The notes under the pieces: generated by a model | Databases searched by the model: none | What the model was told of the DNA's origin: nothing | What the model saw: only the letters and a program-made list of their open reading frames with translations | Position numbers and translations under genes: made by a program | Assembly: GCA_025355385.1 (NCBI GenBank) | Contig: JANXZS010000083.1 | Span: 1-64,000 of the forward strand | Origin: Acidobacteriaceae bacterium | GTDB lineage: Bacteria; Acidobacteriota; Terriglobia; Terriglobales; Acidobacteriaceae | DNA: 64,000 nucleotides | Direction: 5' to 3' | Shown: piece after piece, positions 18,348 through 26,444 of the stretch | Layout of the letters: every line of letters begins with the position of its first letter | Position numbering within the stretch: the first letter of the stretch is position 1

Positions 18348-18863
18348 TTAATTGGTGGCCAGCGGCGGGGATGGATCCTGATATTCTTCCCCGGTGTATG
18401 CGCGCGGATCTCCTAACGTCCCTGCTGGTGGAAGATTTCGCAGGTACACAACAATGTGCCACATGTTGTCGTCACTAAGGATTCCACTTGAAGCAGGCAT
18501 GCCTGAGGGAGCTATTCCATGTTCAATAATCCACTTCAATTGCCCATCGCTGTAAAGCTGGACGTCGGCGGAAGTGAGAGACGGGATGGGTGGTGACATC
18601 TTGGCCGCGAATGGAACGCCGGTGTTCTGCCCATCGCGGCCGTGACAAACTACACAATAATATCCAAACACGAGTTTCCCGGCTTCGATGGTGCTCGGTG
18701 TAGGTTTCAAGGAGTTAGCTTGACTATTCCCGCCTATAGTCACGTGATGCTTTGTCCAGCGGATGGTAGCACTCTCGACTCTTCCGGGTTGTCGGGCTTT
18801 GCAGGCAGCGAGGCTCAAACTGGCAAGAGCACAGAGAGTCAGGCAGAGCGGGCGCGACTGCAT
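18348..18863 (-). CDS. Monohaem c-type cytochrome lipoprotein
   Basis: A 171-aa exported cytochrome. The signal peptide ends in a lipobox-like LSLAAC, so it is probably lipid-anchored. Haem is attached at CVVCH within AGKLVFGYYCVVCHGRDG near residue 70. A Met in APSGMPASSG or in the following SDDNMWHIVVYLRNL is the likely axial ligand. The start ATG follows directly on the stop of the cupredoxin gene (TAGATG), so the two are surely co-transcribed and form an electron-transfer pair. The tail after LRNLPPAG is short and polar. Confidence 0.9.
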   Translation of the reverse strand: MQSRPLCLTLCALASLSLAACKARQPGRVESATIRWTKHHVTIGGNSQANSLKPTPSTIEAGKLVFGYYCVVCHGRDGQNTGVPFAAKMSPPIPSLTSADVQLYSDGQLKWIIEHGIAPSGMPASSGILSDDNMWHIVVYLRNLPPAGTLGDPRAYTGEEYQDPSPPLATN

Positions 18864-19226
18864 CTATTTGTCCCTGACGTGAACGACGAAGCGCATGGAT
18901 TCATGACCGCTTCCACAAAAGCTGCCACACATGCCGTCAAAATCGCCGGTCTGGTCCGAGGTAATCGCAACGCTTACAGGATGGCCCTTAGGCATGCTTT
19001 GATGTACATGGAGATGCGGAATGACCAGGCTATGGCTTACATCCTCAGATATAAGTACGAGCGTGATCTTCTCATCCTTGGCAATGGTGATTTCGGACGG
19101 AGAGAACGAAAATTGCCGGGCGCGCACTTCGATGATGCGATTCGTGTCCTGAGTTTTTACATATCCAGCTGTGAAGAGTGCTGCTGGTACCGCGAGGATA
19201 ACGAGCCTTTGCAAGTAGTTGGTCAT
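18864..19226 (-). CDS. Membrane-anchored CuA-type cupredoxin (COX2-like)
   Basis: A 120-aa protein with an N-terminal hydrophobic anchor (LVILAVPAALFTAGYV) and a small cupredoxin domain. The CuA ligand set is visible: His in SEDVSHSLVIP, then CGSFCGSGHESM, which matches the C-x3-C-x3-H-x2-M pattern of cytochrome oxidase subunit II and N2O reductase. Unlike true COX2 it has only one anchor, and no COX1 or other oxidase gene is adjacent. It is followed without a gap by a cytochrome c gene. GGAGGGTTGAT precedes the ATG. Probable role: electron entry or exit in the periplasm; the partner oxidase or reductase is unknown. Confidence 0.85.
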   Translation of the reverse strand: MTNYLQRLVILAVPAALFTAGYVKTQDTNRIIEVRARQFSFSPSEITIAKDEKITLVLISEDVSHSLVIPHLHVHQSMPKGHPVSVAITSDQTGDFDGMCGSFCGSGHESMRFVVHVRDK

Positions 19227-19317
19227 ATCAACCCTCCATGGGCGGGACCCAGCATGTTATGGCGTGATGAACGTGGCCAATTTGTGCTCGTTCATAACGT
19301 TTTCTCCGTCGCATGCA

Positions 19318-19338
19318 GCAGCCCGCGCTTCGGGCTGC
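19318..19338. promoter_or_regulatory. Hairpin upstream of the cupredoxin gene
   Basis: GCAGCCCG and CGGGCTGC form an 8-bp perfect stem with a 5-nt loop, about 90-110 bp upstream of the cupredoxin start. There is no T-run. It may lie in the mRNA leader; role unknown. Confidence 0.25.
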
Positions 19339-19441
19339 ATTCACGGCTCCCTTGCCAGCGTGCAAAAAAGACCATGGGTTGGGCCAAGGTTCAGTCTAGA
19401 GAGCCATACTGGAAGAGATGTCAATCAAGTGTCTTTGCTTT

Positions 19442-19458
19442 GTCACAAAAGTTGTGAC
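19442..19458. promoter_or_regulatory. Perfect operator-like dyad upstream of the cupredoxin-cytochrome pair
   Basis: GTCACAA-AAG-TTGTGAC is a perfect 7+7 palindrome with a 3-bp centre, about 216-232 bp upstream of the cupredoxin ATG. It fits a dimeric regulator site but does not match the CRP order (GTGA-N6-TCAC), being its inverse. The remaining DNA of 19227-19696 shows no gene. Confidence 0.4.
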
Positions 19459-19696
19459 GGCTGCAACACTGACACGCGCAATAGAGCGGGCTTCGGCTTG
19501 GCGTGTGCGAACCTCGCGGCATGCCGCGAATGCCGAACGTCTCCATCTGCGCCGGTCTTAAACGAGTACATACGCCCGCGAGGTTGAGGGCGCAACAGCG
19601 TGTCGTATTCTTTCCTGGAACTGTACAGAGCTATGCAGTGCTCAGGACCTCGTTAGAAAACCTGCGCGGACTGCATCGCAGTGGCAACGAATTCAG

Positions 19697-19812
19697 TAGA
19701 GCAGAAGCAGGGTTACTGTAAGGTGAGGCACAAATCTCTGCAGGCATTTTCATCGAGAAAATGCCTACATCGCTGACGCTAAATCCATCACACCATCCCT
19801 GCTTCTGCTCTA
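19697..19812. repeat. Dispersed palindromic element, copy 2
   Basis: 116 bp with exact terminal inverted repeats (TAGAGCAGAAGCAGGG and CCCTGCTTCTGCTCTA) and the best central hairpin of the three copies (GGCATTTT-N7-AAAATGCC). It lies 26 bp past the 3' end of the leftward GntR/LacI regulator gene. Perfect outer ends suggest it is the youngest or least decayed copy. Confidence 0.88.
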
Positions 19813-19838
19813 GAACGCAAGCTCACGCCAAGCAGTCC

Positions 19839-21008
19839 TCAACGATGGATCGGCCCGAGATCCGAACCGCATGATTTGCGGATGACCAGGTGGGTTTGCA
19901 GCAGAATATCCCGCGCGGGCAGTTCCAGCCTGTCGATTCGCTCTAACATCGTGATCATGGCAATCGCCCCGATTTCCGCGCAATTCTGATGATGCGTCGT
20001 CAATGGAACCGGTAGCAGGCTCGCATACTTTACGTCGTCAATGCCGGCTACGCGTATCTGTTCGGGCACTCGGACTCCGAGGTCAGAGAGCGTTTGCATG
20101 AGCTGGGCCGCGGTGAGATCGTTCGCGCAGACAATTGCTTCCGGTCTGCAAGTTTCAAGAGTCTTCTGTACGAAGGCGGGATCTTCGGGGAATCCGCGAC
20201 GAAGCATATCTTTATCGACGCATACGCCAGCAGCGTACATGGCCTCGCGATAGCCGGCCACGCGAGCATCTACAGTAGCGGCCGATTTCGGCTTGGCGAT
20301 AAATGCAATCCTGCGCACACCTAGCCGCAACAAATGACTGGTGACCATATATCCCGTGCGCCGATTGTCTATGCCCACCAAGTCACACTTGGATCTTTCG
20401 GGATAAGGCTCAAAGCATCGATCCAGCAAAACAATTGGGATGCCGGCGGCGTTGAGTGCCTTTGCAATCCGCGTATTGACAGCGTCCTTTTGGTCGGTAT
20501 ATTCCAACGGGGCAAAGAATACGCCGGAGACCTTTTGTGCGACGTATTGGTGGCATAGTTGTTCCGCTTCATTTTCCTGATGAGCATCCTCATCCATGGT
20601 GTGTCCCCACAGAAGGGAATGAGAGGACGACAATGGGGATCGCATCATCCCTTGACAGATTGGTTCGAAGATCTCGGTTCGCCCCAAGTCCGGAATCAAC
20701 AGGCCGAATACCCGACCAGAGATCGAGGCCCTCGGCAAGACAACGGTTCCCGCTCCCGCGCGCCGGGAAACAATCCCCAGTCGCTGCAACTCATTCATCG
20801 CTCTTGCAATCGTGATTCGGGAGGCATTAAAGCTTTTCCCCAATTCGGCTTCGCTAGGCAAGCGAGCTTGGACCTTATACCTGCCGGATTGGATTTCCCG
20901 GTAGAGCTGCTCAAAGACCAGCCGATGTTTGGGCAAGTCGTGGTCGGGAGATGACACGGTCTTTTTTGTTCGAGCTGGTTTCGTTCCGTCCCGGCCCGTG
21001 GTGTTCAT
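19839..21008 (-). CDS. GntR/LacI-hybrid transcriptional regulator (AraR-like)
   Basis: A 389-aa repressor-type regulator. An N-terminal GntR winged helix-turn-helix (LVFEQLYREIQSGRYK, then LPSEAELGKSFNASRITIAR) is fused to a LacI/periplasmic-binding-like sensor (GRVFGLLIPDLGRTEIF, IVLLDRCFEP, DLVGIDNRRTGYMVTSHLL, PEAIVCANDLTAAQLM, IRVAGIDDVKYASLL). This is the AraR architecture, whose members sense sugars. I chose the ATG at 21008 because AAGGGTTGA precedes it; an upstream in-frame start at 21089 would add 27 residues and cover the putative operator. Divergent from the Oar-like receptor gene, so it probably controls that locus and itself. Confidence 0.92.
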   Translation of the reverse strand: MNTTGRDGTKPARTKKTVSSPDHDLPKHRLVFEQLYREIQSGRYKVQARLPSEAELGKSFNASRITIARAMNELQRLGIVSRRAGAGTVVLPRASISGRVFGLLIPDLGRTEIFEPICQGMMRSPLSSSHSLLWGHTMDEDAHQENEAEQLCHQYVAQKVSGVFFAPLEYTDQKDAVNTRIAKALNAAGIPIVLLDRCFEPYPERSKCDLVGIDNRRTGYMVTSHLLRLGVRRIAFIAKPKSAATVDARVAGYREAMYAAGVCVDKDMLRRGFPEDPAFVQKTLETCRPEAIVCANDLTAAQLMQTLSDLGVRVPEQIRVAGIDDVKYASLLPVPLTTHHQNCAEIGAIAMITMLERIDRLELPARDILLQTHLVIRKSCGSDLGPIHR

Positions 21009-21037
21009 CTGGTCAACCCTTCTTGTCCCGATTTTGA

Positions 21038-21060
21038 TGTCCCGACAAAATGTATAGACA
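21038..21060. promoter_or_regulatory. Paired TGT-N4-ACA half-dyads, candidate operator of the GntR/LacI regulator
   Basis: TGTCCCGACA (21038-21047) and TGTATAGACA (21051-21060) are two imperfect palindromes 13 bp apart, 30-52 bp upstream of the regulator ATG and facing the receptor gene. GntR-family operators commonly have such TGT/ACA ends. Inference from position and symmetry only. Confidence 0.35.
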
Positions 21061-21521
21061 AAAGAGGGAACTGTGAGCTCATTTGCCATCCCGGAAGGTG
21101 GTCTCTTCGTAAATCAGTATATCCATTTACTAGCCGCTTTCGTCTAGGTAATGCTCTCTACACTTCGACCACTGGATGTCATAAGGCAAATGTTATGAAT
21201 GGCTTGAAGAAGAAACTTCCTTAGGGATGCAGTCCGAGGTGCATTATGGCATGTGAGCGGAAATTTAGCAGAATGGGATTGCTATGTAAACGTTATATCA
21301 ATGGCGAAGGAAATCCGTGTGGAATTCATTGACATCCATGCCCCACAACTTTTAATGTTCCGGAGGTAGCACTTAGACCTGGCTTGAGCCGGGCTATCGA
21401 ACAGGCACTTACACAACCAAAGAACTGGAAGTTGTTGTAACCGAGCGAGTTCGCGACGGGACCCAACTACCAGACACGAAGTAGATCTTTAGCACCAACT
21501 CTTTAAGGGGAGGTTCGACGT
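21061..21521. other. Divergent promoter and long leader of the Oar-like receptor gene
   Basis: About 460 bp without a convincing gene. It must hold the receptor promoter. AAGGGGAGG at about 21505 is the receptor's ribosome-binding site. No riboswitch-like structure was recognised by eye. Confidence 0.4.
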
Positions 21522-24500
21522 ATGAAAATTTCAAGGTACAAGGCACTGTTGTTGCTATTGTGCGCTTGCATGTTGATGATCCCGGCCCGTAGCTTCGGCC
21601 AGGCCGTCTTCGGCTCGTTATACGGCACTGTGACCGATAATACCGGTGCCGCCATTCCAAATGCGACAGTTACAGTGACAAACACTAATAAAGGCGCTAG
21701 CGACGTAATTCAAACCAACGGTTCGGGTGAGTATCGCGCAGAGCACCTCATTCCCGATGTCTATAGCGTCAAGGTAGTAGTCAACGGTTTCAAGGGGTCT
21801 GAAACTAAAGGCATTCAGGTTTATGCTGATTCTTCCCTGAAAGTTGATTCGCAACTACAGGTAGGCGGGTCGACGGAGAACGTAGAGGTCAACGCTGATG
21901 CTGTCCCGCTTCTTAAGACGGACCGTGCAGATGTGTCGACCACTTTCACGCAGAAAGAAGTCCAGGATCTACCCATCGGCGATCGCAATTTCACCAACCT
22001 TCAGTTGCTTCTGCCCGGTGCTCAGCAGTTGGGCTGGAGTCACGCTGCCAGCGAAAATCCGCAGGCCAGCAAGCAGATCCAGGTAGACGGCCAAGCCTTT
22101 GGTGGCGTGGCTTTTGAGTTGGACGGTACTGATAATCAGGATCCGATCCTGGGCATCATCGTCATCAACCCGAACATGGACGCACTCTCAGAAACCAAGA
22201 TCACTACGCAGAATTTTGACGCGGAATTCGGTAAGGCTGTTTCGTCCGTCGTGACGGCCCAGACCAAGTCCGGTACTAACAGCTTCCACGGTTCCGTGTT
22301 CGACTACCGTACCAGCGGGGCAAATCTGGCGAGGGATCCGTTCACGCAGGGTCCGCATGATCCCTTCCCCGGCCAATTAAAGAACCAGTTTGGAGCTTCC
22401 CTTGGTGGACCGATCCTAAAGAATCGCCTGTTCTTCTTTGGTGATTATCAAGGACTGCGGCAAAAGGTTGGAACCTCCGCGACCAGCACGGTTCCGACCA
22501 CGCTGCTGACCAACACCTGCCTTGGCTCAACCGTCGGCCCCAGTGGTATTCCGGGTTGCGACTTCAGTGAGTACAAGGGAAACACTGCCTACGGCTCGGG
22601 AATCATTTACCAGAACGATGGCATGTCCGCGCCCAAGGGCACGCCCTATCCCGGGAACGTAATTCCAGCCAGCCAGGTTGCCCCTCAGGCGCTCGCCTTC
22701 CTCAAGCTACTGCAACCATTTACTCCGAACAAGGCTTCGTCGGGCGGGCTGTTCGATGAGTACGCCGCCAGCGGCACCGGTGGTTTTAACAGTGACCAGT
22801 GGGATGTTCGCGGTGATTGGCAGGCCAGGCCGAGTGTGCACGTCTTCGGGCGCTTCAGCCGCTTTACGGATACTCTGGCTGGTAAAACTCTGTTCGGCCC
22901 AGCAGGCGGACTCGGATTCGGCATCGGCGGGTTTGCCGGTACTTCGCTAGGAGCCAACGACAGTGCTGCCCTAGGTACGGACATCGCTGTGAACTCAAGC
23001 CTGATCACCGATGTTCGTCTCGGCTACTACCGCTACAACATCAAGACCTCGAAGTACGATAATGGAATTGACTTTGCGACGCAGCTGGGAATACCCGGGT
23101 TAAACACCAGTGCTATCACTAGTGGCGCGCCCGCCTTCCAGATTGACATGAACACCCAGAACGGAAGCTTCGGCTCTGGGCTGAACATCAACCGCTGCAA
23201 CTGTGGTCTCACTGAAAAGGAAGACCAGGGGCAGATCGTAAACAACTGGACCAAAATCCTCGGAAACCATGCGATCAAATTTGGTGCGGATATTCGTTAC
23301 GCCCGCAACCTGCGCGTGCCTAGCGACTCCAACCGTGCCGGTCAACTTGAGTTCCAGGGCGGCCAGACTTCCAATCCATCCCTGGGTTCGGCGGGCGGTC
23401 TTGGCTTCGCTTCTTTCGTCCTAGGTCAAGTCAACAATTTCTCGCGCTATGTAAGCGTCTCAACCAACGCAAAGGAGTTTCAAAAGCGTGACTTCTTTTA
23501 CGGGCAAGACACTTGGCGTGTAACTCCAAACCTCACCGTGAATCTGGGCTTACGCTACGAACTGTATTTCCCCGAGTCGGTAAACGGTAACGGCAATGGC
23601 GCGTTGATGGATCTGAACACTGGGTACCTTCACGTGGCAGGAGTCGGCAGCGTCCCGCGCAACATGGGATGGGGCAAGGCAACCAATGCTTACAATCCTC
23701 GTATAGGCGTGGCCTATCAGATGGACTCCAAGACTGTCATCCGCTCCGGATATGGCAGAAGTTTCGATTTGGGAGTCTTCGGTTCCATCTTCGGCCATGT
23801 AGTCACGCAGAACCTGCCGGTATTGGCTAATCAGTCAATCATTGGCTCGGGCGATGCAACCACTTATGCGTTCAGCCTGGCTTCGGGTCCGAATGCTTAC
23901 GTGTTCCCGGCGGTCCCTTCCAACGGTCTGCTGCCTGCTCCCGGGTATGCCGTGAATGTGAAGTCGCGGCCGAACAGCCTTCGTCTTCCAACCATCGATG
24001 CGTGGAATTTGTCCATTCAGCGCGCTGTAACTCCAACCCTTACGGTCACCATGGCATACGTCGCGAACAAGGGAACCCATACCCTGAGCGCCGGAGACGG
24101 TAACAACACCAACCCCAATGAGTCAGCTCTGGTACTTCCCGCGCAGTACAGCGTTGTGGGAGCCCCGCTGCACTGGGATCCGAATGTTTCCGGCGATGCA
24201 ATCTATTCCGCAGCGTTCCCCCAGTACACGGGTATCGCCCCGGATGGCGGCACCAAGACCAGCAAGTATCTGCAGCGCTACTACGGTGGCTCTCTAGCGG
24301 CTTGCAAAGACCCCAACTACGTCACCCCTGCCGGTGTTGCGCCGGGAATGTGCGGCTGGAATCAAGGCGTCTCCTACTACGGGGATAACCAAAACTCTGA
24401 GTTCAACGCACTGCAATTGACGGCGGCCAAGCAATTCACCAAGGGCTTGTCCTTCACAGCCAACTATTCGTGGCAGCGTGGCTACGACTTCAACAGCTCT

Positions 24501-25142
24501 TACTCCACCTGGGACAGAAGGGCAACGAGGGGTCGTAACAACGACATCCGCGAACAGCAGTTTGTGATGTACGGCGTGTATCAGCTACCGTTTGGACGCA
24601 ACAAGATGTTGATGGCAAATACTTCACGCCTTGTCGACTCCATCATTGGTGGCTGGCAAATATCCCCGGTTATCAATGTGTCCAGCGGCTTACCCTTCAC
24701 CCTCGGCTACAACGAGTGCAACGCATCGGTGGGCGGTACCTCTGCTCCTTGCTATCCCAATGGCGACCCTGGTGGCTTGAAGACCAGCCTTTCTGGATTC
24801 CATCCTGACAGTAAGAGCCGGACTTTCTTCCAACCCGTCAGCGATAACATTCAGACCCATCCCGCATTTGGCTTTTCTGCAGCTGGGCTGGATCAGATTG
24901 GAAATTCGGGCCGCAATAACAAATTTGGCCCGAGCTTCTTTAACGCTGACATGTCCTTGCAGAAGAACATTCCGATCCACGAACAGTTGCTGGCTCAGTT
25001 CAGGGTCGACGCCTTCAACGCTTTTAACCACATCAATCCAGGTAACCCGGGCGGTAATATTGAGAGCGAAGGCACGATCACCGGTCTTGCACCCGGGACT
25101 ACAGCGCGCTTCCTGCAGTTCTCCTTGCGCGTGCAGTTCTAA
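21522..25142 (+). CDS. Oar-like TonB-dependent receptor
   Basis: A 1206-aa outer-membrane transporter. A signal peptide (ALLLLLCACMLMIPARSFGQA) leads into a carboxypeptidase-regulatory-like Ig domain (about residues 29-110: FGSLYGTVTDNTGAAIPNAT). A plug follows (QVDGQAFGGVAFELDGTDNQ, ITTQNFDAEFGKAVSSVV, TKSGTNSFHGSVFDY), then a large barrel with strands such as FFFGDYQGLRQK and IKFGADIRYARNLR. It ends in FLQFSLRVQF with a terminal Phe. Such receptors are very numerous in Terriglobia and are thought to import plant glycan fragments, but substrates are mostly unknown. Strong RBS. A 14-bp-stem terminator follows the gene. Confidence 0.95.
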   Translation: MKISRYKALLLLLCACMLMIPARSFGQAVFGSLYGTVTDNTGAAIPNATVTVTNTNKGASDVIQTNGSGEYRAEHLIPDVYSVKVVVNGFKGSETKGIQVYADSSLKVDSQLQVGGSTENVEVNADAVPLLKTDRADVSTTFTQKEVQDLPIGDRNFTNLQLLLPGAQQLGWSHAASENPQASKQIQVDGQAFGGVAFELDGTDNQDPILGIIVINPNMDALSETKITTQNFDAEFGKAVSSVVTAQTKSGTNSFHGSVFDYRTSGANLARDPFTQGPHDPFPGQLKNQFGASLGGPILKNRLFFFGDYQGLRQKVGTSATSTVPTTLLTNTCLGSTVGPSGIPGCDFSEYKGNTAYGSGIIYQNDGMSAPKGTPYPGNVIPASQVAPQALAFLKLLQPFTPNKASSGGLFDEYAASGTGGFNSDQWDVRGDWQARPSVHVFGRFSRFTDTLAGKTLFGPAGGLGFGIGGFAGTSLGANDSAALGTDIAVNSSLITDVRLGYYRYNIKTSKYDNGIDFATQLGIPGLNTSAITSGAPAFQIDMNTQNGSFGSGLNINRCNCGLTEKEDQGQIVNNWTKILGNHAIKFGADIRYARNLRVPSDSNRAGQLEFQGGQTSNPSLGSAGGLGFASFVLGQVNNFSRYVSVSTNAKEFQKRDFFYGQDTWRVTPNLTVNLGLRYELYFPESVNGNGNGALMDLNTGYLHVAGVGSVPRNMGWGKATNAYNPRIGVAYQMDSKTVIRSGYGRSFDLGVFGSIFGHVVTQNLPVLANQSIIGSGDATTYAFSLASGPNAYVFPAVPSNGLLPAPGYAVNVKSRPNSLRLPTIDAWNLSIQRAVTPTLTVTMAYVANKGTHTLSAGDGNNTNPNESALVLPAQYSVVGAPLHWDPNVSGDAIYSAAFPQYTGIAPDGGTKTSKYLQRYYGGSLAACKDPNYVTPAGVAPGMCGWNQGVSYYGDNQNSEFNALQLTAAKQFTKGLSFTANYSWQRGYDFNSSYSTWDRRATRGRNNDIREQQFVMYGVYQLPFGRNKMLMANTSRLVDSIIGGWQISPVINVSSGLPFTLGYNECNASVGGTSAPCYPNGDPGGLKTSLSGFHPDSKSRTFFQPVSDNIQTHPAFGFSAAGLDQIGNSGRNNKFGPSFFNADMSLQKNIPIHEQLLAQFRVDAFNAFNHINPGNPGGNIESEGTITGLAPGTTARFLQFSLRVQF

Positions 25143-25161
25143 GCGCAATTGAACCCTTACC

Positions 25162-25195
25162 AGAGCGAGGGGAGCATTTGCTCCCCTCGCTCTTT
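25162..25195 (+). terminator. Rho-independent terminator after the receptor gene
   Basis: AGAGCGAGGGGAGC and its exact complement form a 14-bp stem around ATTT, followed by TTTT. It lies 20 bp past the receptor stop and should insulate the receptor from the GH130-TPR pair. Confidence 0.93.
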
Positions 25196-25289
25196 TCATG
25201 CCAGTCCGCAGAAGATGGAATTGTCTCTGTGTTCTTACGCATTCGTTGCCCACAGTTGTTTGAATTGTTAGCAAGAGGCGCCGGTAACT

Positions 25290-26444
25290 ATGTCTCGTAT
25301 AGCTTGGAAGGTAACTTTCTCGGGAGTGCTGGTCGCCGCACTCTTCGTCGCGACCGCACCCGCAACGCAGAACCCTGGGCCCACTGGTTGGGATCTCGGT
25401 CCATTCTCAAGGCCAGCGCAGGGCAATCCAGTAATGTCTCCGCAACCGCGTAGCCTGTTCAGCGACCCCATCCGTAAGGCGCCGGTGCACTGGGAGGCGT
25501 TGCATACGTTCAATCCGGGCGCGATTGCCCGCCAGGACAGAGTTTACGTTCTGTACCGCGCGGAAGACGACACTGGCGAGCACGCAATCGGCGGGCACAC
25601 GTCGCGCCTTGGCCTTGCCGAGAGCTCTGACGGGATTCATTTCAAGCGCCGGTCAGCTCCGGCCTTCTTTCCTGCTGAGGATAGACAGAAGCAGCGGGAA
25701 TGGCCCGGCGGAGTTGAGGATCCCCGCGTGGTTGAAGGCGAAAATGGAACGTACGTGCTGACGTACACGCAGTGGAATCGCGTGACCTACTCTATCGGAA
25801 TCGCAAGCTCAAAAGACTTGCTCCACTGGAACAAATATGGGCCGGCGTTTCTTTCCGCGGTCGGCGGAAAATACGCAAATCTAAAATATAAGTCCGGTGG
25901 CATTGTCACTACCTTGTCTGATGGCCGCCTGAAGGCCGCGAAGATTCACGGCAAATACTGGATGTACTGGGGTGAAGGCGAAGTCCACTTAGCCACCTCT
26001 CAGGACCTGCTGCATTGGACACCGGTGCAAGATGAATCTGGCGAATTGCTGGTCGTCCTTAGCAGAAGGCCCGGTCATTTTGACAGCGGCTTCCCCGAAG
26101 TGGGTCCCCCGCCGGTGTTGACCAAGAACGGAATCGTCGTTGTCTACAACGGCAAGAATGACCCGGATGCAGGGGATCCGGCCCTGGGCACCAATGCCTA
26201 TGCAGCGGGACAGGCCCTGTTCAGTGGCGATGAACCGGCAAAGCTTCTCGCACGGGCTGACGCTCCCTTCCTCAAGCCGGAGTTACCGTACGAGAAGACT
26301 GGTCAGTACGTGGCCGGAACCACCTTTGCCGAAGGCCTGGTTGCGTTCGATGGAAAGTGGTTTCTCTACTACGGATGCGCGGATTCCATGGTGGGAGTGG
26401 CCGTGGCGGGGATGGAGAACCAGGTCAAGGGAGGGGCAAAATGA
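25290..26444 (+). CDS. Exported GH130-family beta-mannoside phosphorylase/hydrolase
   Basis: A 384-aa five-bladed beta-propeller glycosidase of family GH130, acting on beta-mannosides. Family blocks are ALHTFNPGAIARQDRVYVLY, SRLGLAESSDGIHFKRR, WPGGVEDPRVVEGENGTYVL with the catalytic Asp, and KIHGKYWMYWGEGEVHLATS. The N-terminus is a signal peptide (FSGVLVAALFVATAPATQ). An exported form argues for hydrolysis or transglycosylation rather than a cytoplasmic phosphorylase, but I cannot tell which from sequence alone. The stop overlaps the next ATG (ATGA), coupling it to a TPR protein. Context with receptor and AraR-like regulator suggests mannan-type glycan use. Confidence 0.88.
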   Translation: MSRIAWKVTFSGVLVAALFVATAPATQNPGPTGWDLGPFSRPAQGNPVMSPQPRSLFSDPIRKAPVHWEALHTFNPGAIARQDRVYVLYRAEDDTGEHAIGGHTSRLGLAESSDGIHFKRRSAPAFFPAEDRQKQREWPGGVEDPRVVEGENGTYVLTYTQWNRVTYSIGIASSKDLLHWNKYGPAFLSAVGGKYANLKYKSGGIVTTLSDGRLKAAKIHGKYWMYWGEGEVHLATSQDLLHWTPVQDESGELLVVLSRRPGHFDSGFPEVGPPPVLTKNGIVVVYNGKNDPDAGDPALGTNAYAAGQALFSGDEPAKLLARADAPFLKPELPYEKTGQYVAGTTFAEGLVAFDGKWFLYYGCADSMVGVAVAGMENQVKGGAK

